A stretch of DNA of 64,000 nucleotides from Clostridia bacterium. GTDB taxonomy: Bacteria > Bacillota > Clostridia > Oscillospirales > Acutalibacteraceae. Position 1 is the stretch's first letter; the number at the start of each line of letters is the position of its first letter. Below the pieces are notes generated by a model, which was not told where the DNA came from, did not search any database, and saw nothing but the letters and a program-made list of their open reading frames with translations. Where the stretch lies: NCBI GenBank assembly GCA_017473435.1, contig JAFULG010000003.1:124001-188000 (forward strand). Reading direction: 5' to 3'. Below, piece after piece: positions 18,343 to 27,078 of this stretch. The translations under genes were made by a program, and so were the position numbers.

Positions 18343-19865
18343 TGCAAGCCCTCCTCTCCCTCAGCAAGGGAAGAAAGCTTTTCTTTTTCCCTGATGCGTG
18401 AAATTTTAAGGTTGATGAAAAGCAGCACCGCACCGCAGACAATCAGCAGAAGTCCCGTCACAATAAGCCCCATGTCAAGCAGATAAAGTTTTGCAAGCAC
18501 CGTGACACAGGAAAGGATGAAGCCGAGGTTGAGGTGAAGGAGCTTTCTCTCCTTTGCACCGTAAACGATGAGCATAATAAGTGCCGCAAGGCAGACAAGG
18601 AAGCTCACACTGAAAATGCACTTCTGAACAAGTTCATAGGCTTCATGGCTTTCTCCGAGATAATCCTCATCAAAAAGATATTCAAGATAAACGATGATGT
18701 TATATGCCGCAAGTGCACAGGTGAAAAGTGCCGCATAAACACGCAGATAAACATTCTGCGGTCTTGTTTTTTCCGAAAAGATAAGCACAATAGGAAGAAG
18801 TCCGAGACCAAGCATAAGCCCGTTGACCCAACCGTCGGCAACATAACCCGGTGAAAAGATTACCGCAAGGAAGCAAAGTGCCGCCGCAGAGGCAGGAAGT
18901 CCCAGTACACGGTAAGGCGAAACAAAGTCCGTGTGCTTTTGACCCACAATAAAGCAAAGCACCGAGGCAAGCATAACAACCGATATCCACGCATCTTCAA
19001 CAGGTGTCCTGAAAACGGTAAAGCAAGCAGAAGCTACAAGCCCACCGAAGTTAAGCCATGAGGCAAAGGTGTGGCGGATGATGTTGCTTTCCTTTTTATA
19101 AAGTCTGCCCGAAGCATAAAAGGCAACAGCGATTAACACAACCTGAACGAGCACAACAAGTATAAAGCTTACAACCTGACTGAGGTCTGAGTTTTTGTTC
19201 AGACAATGAAATTCACTGTCCTCAAGGAAAAAGTTGAACCACAATGCACCGCACACCTGATAAACGGCAAGAGGTGAAAGTGTTTTAAACACAAGCATAA
19301 GCACAAGGGCGCTCAACGTAAAAAGCAGATACATCCAGCTATCGCTCACCCAGTTATAATGAGTGTTGACATTGCCTAAAACAACGGCTGTTGTAACAAT
19401 CACACCCAACAGCCACAGCACCGATGCACCCTCGCACCATGGAAGACTGTCCTTTTTCTTTATATATGTATAAATACCCACGCTCTGACCGAGAAGAGCA
19501 GGAACAAAGCAGGTGAGAATTTTCAACGCATCGGGGAAGCTCTTCCAGAATTTAATGAAGATCATCACCACGCCCGCACCGATGAGCAGACATCCGAGAA
19601 TTGAAATCACGGTAACTAGGGTGTTGCCGAAAAGGAGTTTTTCTTTTTCTTCGGCGGTATTTCTCTTTTTACCGTAAATAAGCTCCTCAACCTCAATTCC
19701 GAAAACATCTGCAAGTGCAAGCAGAATTTCAAGGTCAGGCTGGGTTCTGTCTGTCTCCCAGGATGAAACCGTCTGCCTTGTGACGTGTATTTTAGCCGCA
19801 AGCTCTTCCTGGGTCATACCGTTAAGACTACGATGTTTTTTAATGCTCTTTGAAATTTTACTCAT
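18339..19865 (-). CDS. Xre-type HTH domain fused to a polytopic membrane domain (DUF2157-like)
   Basis: Residues 1-70 form a Cro/C1 helix-turn-helix (MTQEELAAKIHVTRQTVSSWETDRTQPDLEI matches the HTH_3 pattern). The following ~430 residues contain about 12 membrane helices. The architecture suggests a membrane-tethered transcription factor. The start at MSKISKSIKK is chosen over a GTG at 19874 because AAAGGA lies 11 bp upstream of this ATG. Coupled to a GDYXXLXY-like protein and its paralogue, it heads a three-gene operon that could sense envelope state (inference). Confidence 0.75.
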   Translation of the reverse strand: MSKISKSIKKHRSLNGMTQEELAAKIHVTRQTVSSWETDRTQPDLEILLALADVFGIEVEELIYGKKRNTAEEKEKLLFGNTLVTVISILGCLLIGAGVVMIFIKFWKSFPDALKILTCFVPALLGQSVGIYTYIKKKDSLPWCEGASVLWLLGVIVTTAVVLGNVNTHYNWVSDSWMYLLFTLSALVLMLVFKTLSPLAVYQVCGALWFNFFLEDSEFHCLNKNSDLSQVVSFILVVLVQVVLIAVAFYASGRLYKKESNIIRHTFASWLNFGGLVASACFTVFRTPVEDAWISVVMLASVLCFIVGQKHTDFVSPYRVLGLPASAAALCFLAVIFSPGYVADGWVNGLMLGLGLLPIVLIFSEKTRPQNVYLRVYAALFTCALAAYNIIVYLEYLFDEDYLGESHEAYELVQKCIFSVSFLVCLAALIMLIVYGAKERKLLHLNLGFILSCVTVLAKLYLLDMGLIVTGLLLIVCGAVLLFINLKISRIREKEKLSSLAEGEEGLQ

Positions 19866-19972
19866 AAACTTCACCGTCCTTTCTGTTGGTGTGCTTTAAT
19901 TTTATCATTAAAAATATAATAAATAAATAATTTTTAACTAAAAAAGACACGCAACAATATGTTGCAAGAACG

Positions 19973-20449
19973 CTATTTATCCAAAAGTGAAAAATACACA
20001 TCCATTTCTCGACTGATACCTTCAATAAACAATCTGCACTCTTCATCCTTTACAAGCAATCTTCCTACCTTTTTAACACGGCGGAGAAAACGACGGTCAA
20101 CCTTTGTTTCGGTAAAGTTACGCACTATAGGGCAGATTCCGCCACCTCTTATATCAGGAATCACTTTTAGTCTGCCATCAGGGGTAATATAAGGAAAGAA
20201 GGGGAAAATCATACAGGAAAGAGGGCGCTCCTGTCGGTCACAGCTTCCGTCACATACGCAAAGCCGTACACCGTCCTTTTCGGTTACAGAAAGCTTTGTT
20301 TCCTCAAAAGGAAAAAGGAGCATTCCGGTGTCCTTGTCACCCTTGCAGCAAGCCTTATCGCATAAAAGTCCGCAATCCTTTTTCAGCGGTGTTTTATCCT
20401 CCATTACAGCCTTTGCATTTTTATAAAGCCTCTGATATTTGTTTTTCAT
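19973..20449 (-). CDS. Cys-rich YkgJ-like zinc/iron-chelating protein
   Basis: 158 aa with a cluster CGLLCDKACCKGD (about 26-38), LCVCDGSCD (about 63-71), RPLSCMIFPFFP (76-87) and a later GGGICP. The CxxxCxxxCC plus RPxxC pattern resembles the YkgJ-type metal- or Fe-S-binding families. No membrane segment. The start is set at MKNKYQRLYK, with AAGGGA 9 bp upstream. Monocistronic, no clear promoter. Function unknown. Confidence 0.6.
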   Translation of the reverse strand: MKNKYQRLYKNAKAVMEDKTPLKKDCGLLCDKACCKGDKDTGMLLFPFEETKLSVTEKDGVRLCVCDGSCDRQERPLSCMIFPFFPYITPDGRLKVIPDIRGGGICPIVRNFTETKVDRRFLRRVKKVGRLLVKDEECRLFIEGISREMDVYFSLLDK

Positions 20450-20576
20450 CCTCAATCATCCCTTACTTTTGTACACTCTCCCACCGCTTTGCGGCCTGAT
20501 GGAGAGATTCTTCTTTCTTTTAATAATATTGCACAATTATTATACAGTATTTTCTAAAGGAAAGATACATTTTCGG

Positions 20577-20605
20577 TTGAAAATTAATCTTTTTTGTGGT
20601 ATATT
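20577..20605 (+). promoter_or_regulatory. promoter of the DUF1846 gene
   Basis: TTGAAA (20577-20582), 17-bp spacer, TATATT (20600-20605), about 43 bp before the ATG. Confidence 0.7.
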
Positions 20606-20647
20606 ATTGGATAGAGTTTTTTTCAACGAAATCGTGAGGGATAAAAA

Positions 20648-22132
20648 ATGAGAATTGGTTTTGACAACGACAAATATATAAGATCACAGTCTGAGCATAT
20701 AAGAAAAAGACTGTCTCAGTTTGGAGGCAAGCTCTATCTTGAGTTCGGCGGCAAGCTTTTTGACGATAATCACGCAGCAAGAGTGCTTCCCGGCTTTGAG
20801 CCCGACAGTAAGCTTAAAATGCTTCTTGAGCTTAAGGATGAAGCAGAAATTGTTATCGCCGTAAGCGCAAAGGCAATTGAGCAGAAAAAGCTGCGCCGTG
20901 ACCTTAATATTTCCTACGACAAAGAGGTCCTCCGACTCATCGACCTTTTCGGAAGTGTCGGTCTTTTTGTCGGAAGTGTAGTTGTCACCCAATATGACGG
21001 ACAGAGAGCCGCCGACATATTCAAAGAAAGACTCAAAAACCTCGGCATAAAGGTTTTCACTCACTATCTCATTCCCGGCTACCCCTCCGATGTACCCCTT
21101 ATCGTTTCCGAAAACGGCTACGGCAAGGATGAATATGTTGAAACCCAGCGCAACATTGTTGTTGTAACTGCTCCCGGACCGGGAAGCGGAAAAATGGCAG
21201 TCTGCCTTTCACAGCTTTACCACGAGCATTTAAGAGGCGTTGAAGCAGGCTATGCAAAATTCGAAACCTTCCCCATATGGAATCTCCCTCTCAACCACCC
21301 CGTCAATCTCGCATACGAGGCAGCAACCGCCGACCTTAACGATATGAATATGATTGACCCCTTCCATCTTGAAGCCTACGGCAAAGCAACGGTCAACTAC
21401 AACCGTGATGTTGAAATCTTCCCCGTGCTTCAGGCGATCTTTACAAAAATCTACGGTTTTTCACACTACAAGTCTCCCACGGATATGGGTGTAAACATGG
21501 TAGGTAACTGTATTACAGACGACACCGTTGTATGCGATGCCGCAAAGCAAGAAATTCTGCGCAGATATTATAACTGCCTTTGCGACGCCCGCTCCGGCAT
21601 AGGACAGAGCAAGGAGAAGGACAAGATGCTTCTTCTTATGAACAAAGCAGGAATAAGCCTTGAGGACAGACTCGTTGCCCAGAGAGCCAACCGCATTGCA
21701 GAAGAAACAGGCAAGCCTGCCGCTGCAATAGAGCTTGACGACGGCACCATCGTAATCGGTAAAACAAAAGAGCTTTTAGGTGCTGCTTCAGCTGCAATAC
21801 TCAATGCACTCAAGCACCTTGCAGGTCTTGACGACAAGCTTCTGCTTCTGCCCGAGCACCTTATTGAACCGGTTCAGGGGCTTAAGGTAAACTACCTTGG
21901 CAGTAAGAACCCCCGACTTCACGTTGACGAAGTTCTTGTTGCTCTTTCCGTAAGTGCCGCAACAGATGAGGATGCCGCCAAGGCGCTCGCCTGTTTGCCT
22001 GAGCTCAAAGGCTGTCAGGCTCACATTTCGGTAATTCCTTCAAGTGTTGACTCAATCATGTTCAACAAATTAGGCTTACAGCTCACCTGCGAGCCTGAGT
22101 TTGAAAAAACAAAGCTTTTCCATGTAAAATAA
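20648..22132 (+). CDS. DUF1846 (UPF0371) family protein
   Basis: Conserved cytoplasmic protein of unknown biochemical role, common in anaerobic Firmicutes. It opens with RIGFDNDKYIRSQSEHIRKR and contains the Gly-rich TAPGPGSGKMAVCLSQLYHEH (about 178-198), resembling a nucleotide-binding loop, and ENGYGKDEYVETQRN. 494 aa matches the family. Cytoplasmic, with no signal peptide. Monocistronic between its own promoter and terminator. Confidence 0.9.
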   Translation: MRIGFDNDKYIRSQSEHIRKRLSQFGGKLYLEFGGKLFDDNHAARVLPGFEPDSKLKMLLELKDEAEIVIAVSAKAIEQKKLRRDLNISYDKEVLRLIDLFGSVGLFVGSVVVTQYDGQRAADIFKERLKNLGIKVFTHYLIPGYPSDVPLIVSENGYGKDEYVETQRNIVVVTAPGPGSGKMAVCLSQLYHEHLRGVEAGYAKFETFPIWNLPLNHPVNLAYEAATADLNDMNMIDPFHLEAYGKATVNYNRDVEIFPVLQAIFTKIYGFSHYKSPTDMGVNMVGNCITDDTVVCDAAKQEILRRYYNCLCDARSGIGQSKEKDKMLLLMNKAGISLEDRLVAQRANRIAEETGKPAAAIELDDGTIVIGKTKELLGAASAAILNALKHLAGLDDKLLLLPEHLIEPVQGLKVNYLGSKNPRLHVDEVLVALSVSAATDEDAAKALACLPELKGCQAHISVIPSSVDSIMFNKLGLQLTCEPEFEKTKLFHVK

Positions 22133-22142
22133 AAAAACATAC

Positions 22143-22179
22143 ACTCCGCAAGAATTAATTTCCTGCGGAGTTGTTTTTT
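22143..22179 (+). terminator. terminator of the DUF1846 gene
   Basis: ACTCCGCA / TGCGGAGT stem followed by TGTTTTTT. Confidence 0.85.
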
Positions 22180-22220
22180 CGCCAAAAGGAATATTTTTAC
22201 TGTTTTTTGTTATATTTTTA

Positions 22221-22249
22221 TTGACAAACAATAAAATATGTGTTATTTT
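22221..22249 (+). promoter_or_regulatory. promoter of the DUF2975-HTH-DUF4173 operon
   Basis: TTGACA (22221-22226), 17-bp spacer, TATTTT (22244-22249); the ATG is 36 bp downstream. Confidence 0.7.
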
Positions 22250-22285
22250 ATGGCTGTGACACAGAATAAAAAGGAGGATTTTCCT

Positions 22286-22726
22286 ATGTACACAACAGAT
22301 AAAAGCACAAAAATAACCTTTTATGTAACATATTTTTTTGGCGTAATCCTTATCGGACTGATGCTCTTCGCCTACCCGATTGCTAAAAACGTTTTAGGCC
22401 CTACTCAAAGAACCGCTTACCTTTCGGCAGTAATAGCCTTTTACATCTGCTGTCCAGCCGCATGGGTTGCCCTTTACAAAATCCGCAAGCTTCTCAAAAA
22501 TATTCTTGCCGATACAATTTTCACAAACGAAACTGTTAAACTTCTTCATCAGCTCTCATGGTGCTGCGGCTTTGTTGCGGCGGTCTGCTTCATCACAATT
22601 TACTTCTGCCACATTTTCTTCACCTTCTGCATCGGTGCCGCTCTGATGTTCCTGCTTTTGCGAGTGCTTCGCAATGTTATGGGCAAGGCAGTAGCAATCA
22701 AGGAAGAAAACGAGCTTACTATTTAA
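22286..22726 (+). CDS. DUF2975-like membrane protein
   Basis: 146 aa with four predicted membrane helices in the order typical of DUF2975 (YoaS-like) proteins. The start MYTTDKSTKITF follows an AAGGAGG site at 22270-22276; an ATG further upstream lacks one. An HTH regulator follows 15 bp later, the usual YoaS/YozG-like arrangement. It probably modulates or is regulated by that regulator. Exact role unknown. Confidence 0.7.
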   Translation: MYTTDKSTKITFYVTYFFGVILIGLMLFAYPIAKNVLGPTQRTAYLSAVIAFYICCPAAWVALYKIRKLLKNILADTIFTNETVKLLHQLSWCCGFVAAVCFITIYFCHIFFTFCIGAALMFLLLRVLRNVMGKAVAIKEENELTI

Positions 22727-22741
22727 CGGAGGATTTGTCAG

Positions 22742-22954
22742 ATGCCGATTATCGTAAATTTAGATGTTATGCTTGCAAAAAGAAAAATGTCCTCCGGTGA
22801 GCTTGCGGAAAAGGTGGGCATCACTCAGGCTAACCTTTCCATACTCAAAACAGGCAAGGCAAAGGCTGTCCGCTTTTCCACCCTCGAAGCAATATGCAAG
22901 CACCTTGAATGTCAGCCGGGAGATATACTCGAATTCCGTAATGAGGAGGAATAA
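22742..22954 (+). CDS. YozG-like Cro/C1-type HTH regulator
   Basis: 70-aa single-domain DNA-binding protein: MLAKRKMSSGELAEKVGITQANLSILKTGKAKAVR gives helices 1-4 and CQPGDILEF is the usual end of this small family (compare Bacillus YozG). Ribosome site CGGAGG 8 bp before the ATG. Sits between two membrane-protein genes in one operon and probably autoregulates it. Confidence 0.88.
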   Translation: MPIIVNLDVMLAKRKMSSGELAEKVGITQANLSILKTGKAKAVRFSTLEAICKHLECQPGDILEFRNEEE

Positions 22955-22956
22955 AT

Positions 22957-24744
22957 ATGAACAATAACAACAGCTCATATCAGTATCAATCCTTCACCCC
23001 CGCCTACAAGCCCGAGTCCCCCGATATCAAGGGCAGGGATATTTTCACCTTCATCGCAATTTTCGGTGCATCCTTTGTTTTTTCACTTTGTGCCGTGCCT
23101 TTTTCACCTGATATTTTTTATTACAGTCAGCTCGGTAATTATACAAAGCTGCTTTGCCTTTGCGTTATCTTTGCCGCTTCCCTGATTTATGTGAAAAGGG
23201 AAAAGGGGGCTTCAAGGCTCACAACGGCATTTTACGCCCTGTGCACTGTGTGTATTATGCTTTCATACGCCGTTAACGGCGGTGAATTTTACTGTGCTCC
23301 TGCCTTCCTTTACCTTGTAGGAGCAATGTGCGTCACAAGAACGGGAAGCCTCACTCAAAGGCGTGAAAGCTACCGCTACCTTTTTGAGGAGCTCAGGGAC
23401 ATTTTCGGCTATCCCCTTAAATACTGTCTCGTGCCCCTTAAGGCGATTTTCGGCAAAATACATTTTAAAAAGAACAAAAAGCTCAACGGTGCTCTTCTAG
23501 GCGGACTTTTCGCTCTGCCCGTTGTTGCCGTGCTTTTCGGTCTGCTCTCCTCAGGCGATGCCGCATTCAGCAATGTTACATCAACGCTGACGGATTTCAT
23601 TGAAAAGATTTTCGAAAAGCTGTTTGACGATTATTTTGAAAATTTCCTCATCCTCGGCGAATCGGCAATTTCAACCCTGATTTTCGGCACATCGATTTTC
23701 TCGGCACTTTTCTGCTTCCGTAACGGCTTTCAGAAAAAAGCCAAGGCACACTCAAAAAAGGCAAAAAGTGTCACCACCGATGTTATCCCTCAAAATGTAG
23801 CCTCGGGCTTTTTCGTGCTCATCTGTCTGCTTTATGTTTTCTATCTGTTTTCACAGCTTTCCTATTTCTTCGGTGCCTTCTCGGGCAAAATTCCCCTTGC
23901 GGTCAACATGACCCTTTCCGAATATGCAAGGCGTGGCTTTTTTGAGATGAGTACAATTTCATTTATCAACCTCGGCCTGATTGCCCTTGGTATAATTTTT
24001 GTCAAACGCCGTGAAAACGGAAAACCCGCACCGCTGTTCAAGGCTGTTTTCACCTTCCTCTGCCTTCTCACGGAGCTGCTCATAATCACCGCAATGTCAA
24101 AAATGGCACTTTACATCACAGAGCTCGGACTCACCCACAAGCGTATACTTGTCTGCATAATCGACATTCTGCTTTTTGCAACGGTGCTCTGCGTGCTTAT
24201 CAAGCTTTACAGGACTCGCTTCCCTTATATGAAAATCATCGTCAGCCTTTGCTGTGCGGTGCTGAGCCTTTATACGCTCGTCGGCGACGGCATGCTGATT
24301 GCCGTCTTCAACACCGAGGCTTACCTTAAGGGCTACCACAAGGAGCTTGATATTGCAACCGTGTGCTACGAGGGTGACAGCTACTTTGCCGTCAGAAAGC
24401 TTCACGAGGTTGTAAAAGCCGCACCTGAAAAGGATATAGAGGTAAAATATGAAATCGGCAGCCTTCTGCTCCCCTACACCGGTGATTACAACCTTGAAGG
24501 TTGGCTGAAAAGGAGCACACTCAAAAGCTTTTTCGACTCTTATAATCTTCCCGACTTCCTTTTCTGGAAATATATGATAGACAACCCGGATTTTGCCGAG
24601 ACCTGCAGGTACACCTATGACAATTACGACCGCTCCTCTGTTTACGACGAAGAAACCGGAACCTACAAAGATATTTACCACAGATATGACGACCCGGCGT
24701 ATGCTCACCTGTATGCTGATTATGAGTATGTTTTTGTACAATGA
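22957..24744 (+). CDS. DUF4173-like polytopic membrane protein
   Basis: 595 aa with about 12 membrane helices. LFGLLSSGDAAFSNV (near 190) matches the DUF4173/DUF4153 hallmark of a helix followed by sADxxF. The C-terminal ~150 residues form a soluble Tyr/Asp-rich domain with no recognised motif. The ATG is 2 bp after the HTH stop, so the two are coupled. Function unknown; likely the effector membrane protein controlled by the HTH regulator. Confidence 0.7.
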   Translation: MNNNNSSYQYQSFTPAYKPESPDIKGRDIFTFIAIFGASFVFSLCAVPFSPDIFYYSQLGNYTKLLCLCVIFAASLIYVKREKGASRLTTAFYALCTVCIMLSYAVNGGEFYCAPAFLYLVGAMCVTRTGSLTQRRESYRYLFEELRDIFGYPLKYCLVPLKAIFGKIHFKKNKKLNGALLGGLFALPVVAVLFGLLSSGDAAFSNVTSTLTDFIEKIFEKLFDDYFENFLILGESAISTLIFGTSIFSALFCFRNGFQKKAKAHSKKAKSVTTDVIPQNVASGFFVLICLLYVFYLFSQLSYFFGAFSGKIPLAVNMTLSEYARRGFFEMSTISFINLGLIALGIIFVKRRENGKPAPLFKAVFTFLCLLTELLIITAMSKMALYITELGLTHKRILVCIIDILLFATVLCVLIKLYRTRFPYMKIIVSLCCAVLSLYTLVGDGMLIAVFNTEAYLKGYHKELDIATVCYEGDSYFAVRKLHEVVKAAPEKDIEVKYEIGSLLLPYTGDYNLEGWLKRSTLKSFFDSYNLPDFLFWKYMIDNPDFAETCRYTYDNYDRSSVYDEETGTYKDIYHRYDDPAYAHLYADYEYVFVQ

Positions 24745-24777
24745 GATAAGCAGGCTTGACACGGAGAACTCTTCTTA

Positions 24778-24806
24778 TTGACACCTTCGCATAAATAGGC
24801 TATAAT
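24778..24806 (+). promoter_or_regulatory. trmB promoter
   Basis: TTGACA (24778-24783), exactly 17 bp, TATAAT (24801-24806): perfect consensus. Confidence 0.9.
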
Positions 24807-24838
24807 CTACACCGAAAACTAAATCCGAGGTGTTAACC

Positions 24839-25510
24839 ATGAGAATGAGAAAAAAGAAGTACCTTGACGAAAGACTTGACGCAGTAAAAAGCTACATCCT
24901 TGACACCGACAGAGAGGAAAGGGATTTTGAAAAGGCAGTGCAGATAAAAGAGCACTTTGACCTCGCGGAGCTTTTCGGTAACGAAAACCCCGTTCACCTT
25001 GAAATCGGCTGCGGAAAGGGACAGTTTGTTTGCGAGATGGCAAAAAGATGTCCCGACATAAATTTCATTGCTGTTGAAAAGGACAGAAATGTTATTGTTG
25101 CCGCCGTTGAAAAAATTGAACGGGCGGGACTTACCAACGTCCGCTTTATTTCAGGCTGTGCGGAGTATCTGCCGAGGTTCATCCCCTCACACAGCATTGA
25201 GAGAATTTACCTCAACTTCTCCTGCCCCTTCCCCAAGGAGAAGTACAGAAAGCACCGACTCACCCACAGCTTTTTCCTTAAGATTTACCGTGAGCTTCTC
25301 AAAGAGGACGGAGACATTCATCAGAAGACAGACAATATGCACTTTTTCGAGTTCTCCCTTCAGGAATTCAGCTCGGAGCATTTCAGGCTTGAGAATGTTT
25401 CACTTGACCTTCACAACAGCGGCTTTGAGGGCAACATTGTGACGGAATATGAAAAGCGGTTTTCTGATTTAGGTCAGCCGATTTACAGGCTGGAAGCAAA
25501 GCCGATGTAA
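24839..25510 (+). CDS. trmB: tRNA (guanine-N7)-methyltransferase
   Basis: SAM-dependent enzyme making m7G46 in tRNA. Motif I LEIGCGKGQFV (about 53-63), AVEKD (SAM ribose contact), the family segment NFSCPFPKEKYRKHRLT (usual NFSDPWPKxRHxKRRL) and DGDIHQKTDN are visible. The NFSDPWPK Asp is Cys here, a noteworthy substitution since this Asp is near-invariant; the rest is standard. Start at MRMRKKKY, with GAGG 8 bp upstream. 223 aa. Confidence 0.93.
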   Translation: MRMRKKKYLDERLDAVKSYILDTDREERDFEKAVQIKEHFDLAELFGNENPVHLEIGCGKGQFVCEMAKRCPDINFIAVEKDRNVIVAAVEKIERAGLTNVRFISGCAEYLPRFIPSHSIERIYLNFSCPFPKEKYRKHRLTHSFFLKIYRELLKEDGDIHQKTDNMHFFEFSLQEFSSEHFRLENVSLDLHNSGFEGNIVTEYEKRFSDLGQPIYRLEAKPM

Positions 25511-25516
25511 AAAAAG

Positions 25517-25576
25517 AAAAGTTCTTTGGTTCTTTCTTACAAGAAAGAACGCCCGACCGGCGAGGTCATCAAACAA
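25517..25576 (+). repeat. 3'-gene structured repeat, type A (copy A4)
   Basis: 6 bp after the trmB stop: AAAAGTTCTTTGG, hairpin GTTCTTTCTT-AC-AAGAAAGAAC, then GCCCGACCGGCGAGGTCATC and AAACAAA. Same subtype as copy A3 on the other strand 15 kb away. Confidence 0.8.
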
Positions 25577-25588
25577 AATCAAAAAATA

Positions 25589-25630
25589 AGGGTCACGGAA
25601 ATGATAAAATCCGTGACCCTTTGCTTTGTT
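25589..25630. terminator. bidirectional terminator, trmB / M28 peptidase
   Basis: GGGTCACGG / CCGTGACCC stem flanked by A- and T-runs. It is nearly identical to the hairpin after copy A3 (9981-10013). Confidence 0.75.
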
Positions 25631-25645
25631 GTTTAATTTAATTAG

Positions 25646-25703
25646 CAAGGGGCTTTGCCCCTTGAACCCCACAAGCTTTTGTAAAAGCTTGACCAAAACT
25701 TTT
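25646..25703 (-). repeat. 3'-gene structured repeat, type B (copy B1)
   Basis: Minus strand, 10 bp after the M28 peptidase stop: AAAAGTTTTGGT, hairpin CAAGCTTTT-AC-AAAAGCTTG, TGGGGTT and a second hairpin CAAGGGGC-AAA-GCCCCTTG. Faces copy A4 tail-to-tail. Confidence 0.8.
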
Positions 25704-25712
25704 CTTGTTCGC

Positions 25713-26930
25713 TTACTGCTTTGCGCCGTTATCAAACATTTCAAGTGCCTTAACACTTGCCGCAAAGCAATCTGCAAGACAGGATGCGTTAAGTGCATCA
25801 GGAGTGTCAAGTCTTGTGTGATAAAAGTCAGGAAGAGCGTGGTTAAGAGCAGTAACACCCGTTGCTCTCATGCCTGCCTGAGCAAATGCTGCTGAGTCTG
25901 TTGCGCCGCCGAGAGGAGGAACAAAGCCCTTTTTAACGGGGATATTGAGCTCCTGACAAGCCTCATAGAACAGGTCGGAAACATCCTTGTCAACCTTAAC
26001 TGTTGAGTTGAGGTCGCGGTAGTTTACCATAAGCTGCTCGTTCTGAGCAATTGTATCATAAGAGAACACGAAGGTGGGAACATCCTCGAATTCCTTACAG
26101 TGCTTTTCAGCCCAGGCCTTTGCACCGCGAAGACCTGCTTCCTCAGAACCTGTGAGAACAACACCGATTTCAGTATTTTCAAACTCAATGCCCTCATCGT
26201 GGAGCATCTTGAGGATAGCCATACCGATGTAACAGCCGGAAAGGTTGTCGTTTGCACCGTCAACGATTCTCTTTTCGTTCCACATAAAGTAGAGACCGAA
26301 CCAGACGGGAATAAATACGCAGGCAACAAGACCTAGTGTTTTTGCAAGATCGTCACCGAGTACGCCTGCAACCTTAAGAATGGAAATGATAAGTGTGTAG
26401 AACGCACCGATAAAGCAGACAATCATATGAATGTCAAAGCCGAGGTATGAAAACTTGTACTTGAAAGGCCATTCCCAAGCTGCGTCGGGGTGACCGTTGA
26501 AGATGATTCTGCGCTTAACCTCACCTGTGGGCTTTTTGAAGCCTGCAGCATTGTGACCTGTCTTTTCGGGGAAAAGCTTGTCAACAACCTTTTTGTAAAG
26601 ACCGAACTGAAGCACACAGAGAGTAAGACCGAGAGCGATTGCAATGATTGAAACAACCGGAACAAAGAAGTAAGCTGCAAGAGCAACAAAGCAGCAGGTG
26701 ATTGTGATGTAAATCCAGCCGAGGAAGGCGTTGGGATTTTCCTTAAATCCTTCAACATAAACTGTATCACAGCCGAGCTTTTTCATTTCCTCTGCGCAGT
26801 ATTCACAAGCCTGCTTTTCACCAAGCTCACCGGGACCACGCTTTTCAAACTTTGTGCAGATATGAGTAATTTCATCAATCATATACTGTGCTGCAACGTC
26901 TTTTTTGTCAATGATTTTTTTTAGATCCAT
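25713..26930 (-). CDS. membrane-embedded M28-family zinc aminopeptidase
   Basis: M28 peptidase core with metal ligands visible as FNGHPDAAWE (His-x-Asp), DGANDNLSG (bridging Asp), TGSEEAG (catalytic and ligand Glu), YDTI and FYHTRLDTPD (ligand His). Unusually, two pairs of hydrophobic helices lie N-terminal to and inside the core (WIYITITCCFVALAAYFFV, IIAIALGLTLCVLQF, IVCFIGAFYTLIISI, LGLVACVFIPVWFGLYF), so the enzyme is anchored. No signal peptide; the active site may face the cytoplasm. Start MDLKKII is preferred over an ATG six bases earlier because of AGGAG spacing. 405 aa. Confidence 0.82.
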   Translation of the reverse strand: MDLKKIIDKKDVAAQYMIDEITHICTKFEKRGPGELGEKQACEYCAEEMKKLGCDTVYVEGFKENPNAFLGWIYITITCCFVALAAYFFVPVVSIIAIALGLTLCVLQFGLYKKVVDKLFPEKTGHNAAGFKKPTGEVKRRIIFNGHPDAAWEWPFKYKFSYLGFDIHMIVCFIGAFYTLIISILKVAGVLGDDLAKTLGLVACVFIPVWFGLYFMWNEKRIVDGANDNLSGCYIGMAILKMLHDEGIEFENTEIGVVLTGSEEAGLRGAKAWAEKHCKEFEDVPTFVFSYDTIAQNEQLMVNYRDLNSTVKVDKDVSDLFYEACQELNIPVKKGFVPPLGGATDSAAFAQAGMRATGVTALNHALPDFYHTRLDTPDALNASCLADCFAASVKALEMFDNGAKQ

Positions 26931-27078
26931 TTTCATTTTCTCCTTTCAGTAAATGGAATATTTAACAAGAATAATTTACCACATTCATCCGAAACATTTT
27001 TTAACAAACTGTTAACTTAAAACTAAAAAAAGTAAAACGGAACGCTTCTCTGACGTTCCGTCTTAAACATACACAGAT

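Noticed and set aside
24097..24762. Minus-strand open frame of 221 codons opposite the DUF4173 gene
   Set aside because: Val-rich translation typical of an antisense of membrane helices; the plus-strand gene is coupled to an HTH gene and is convincing.
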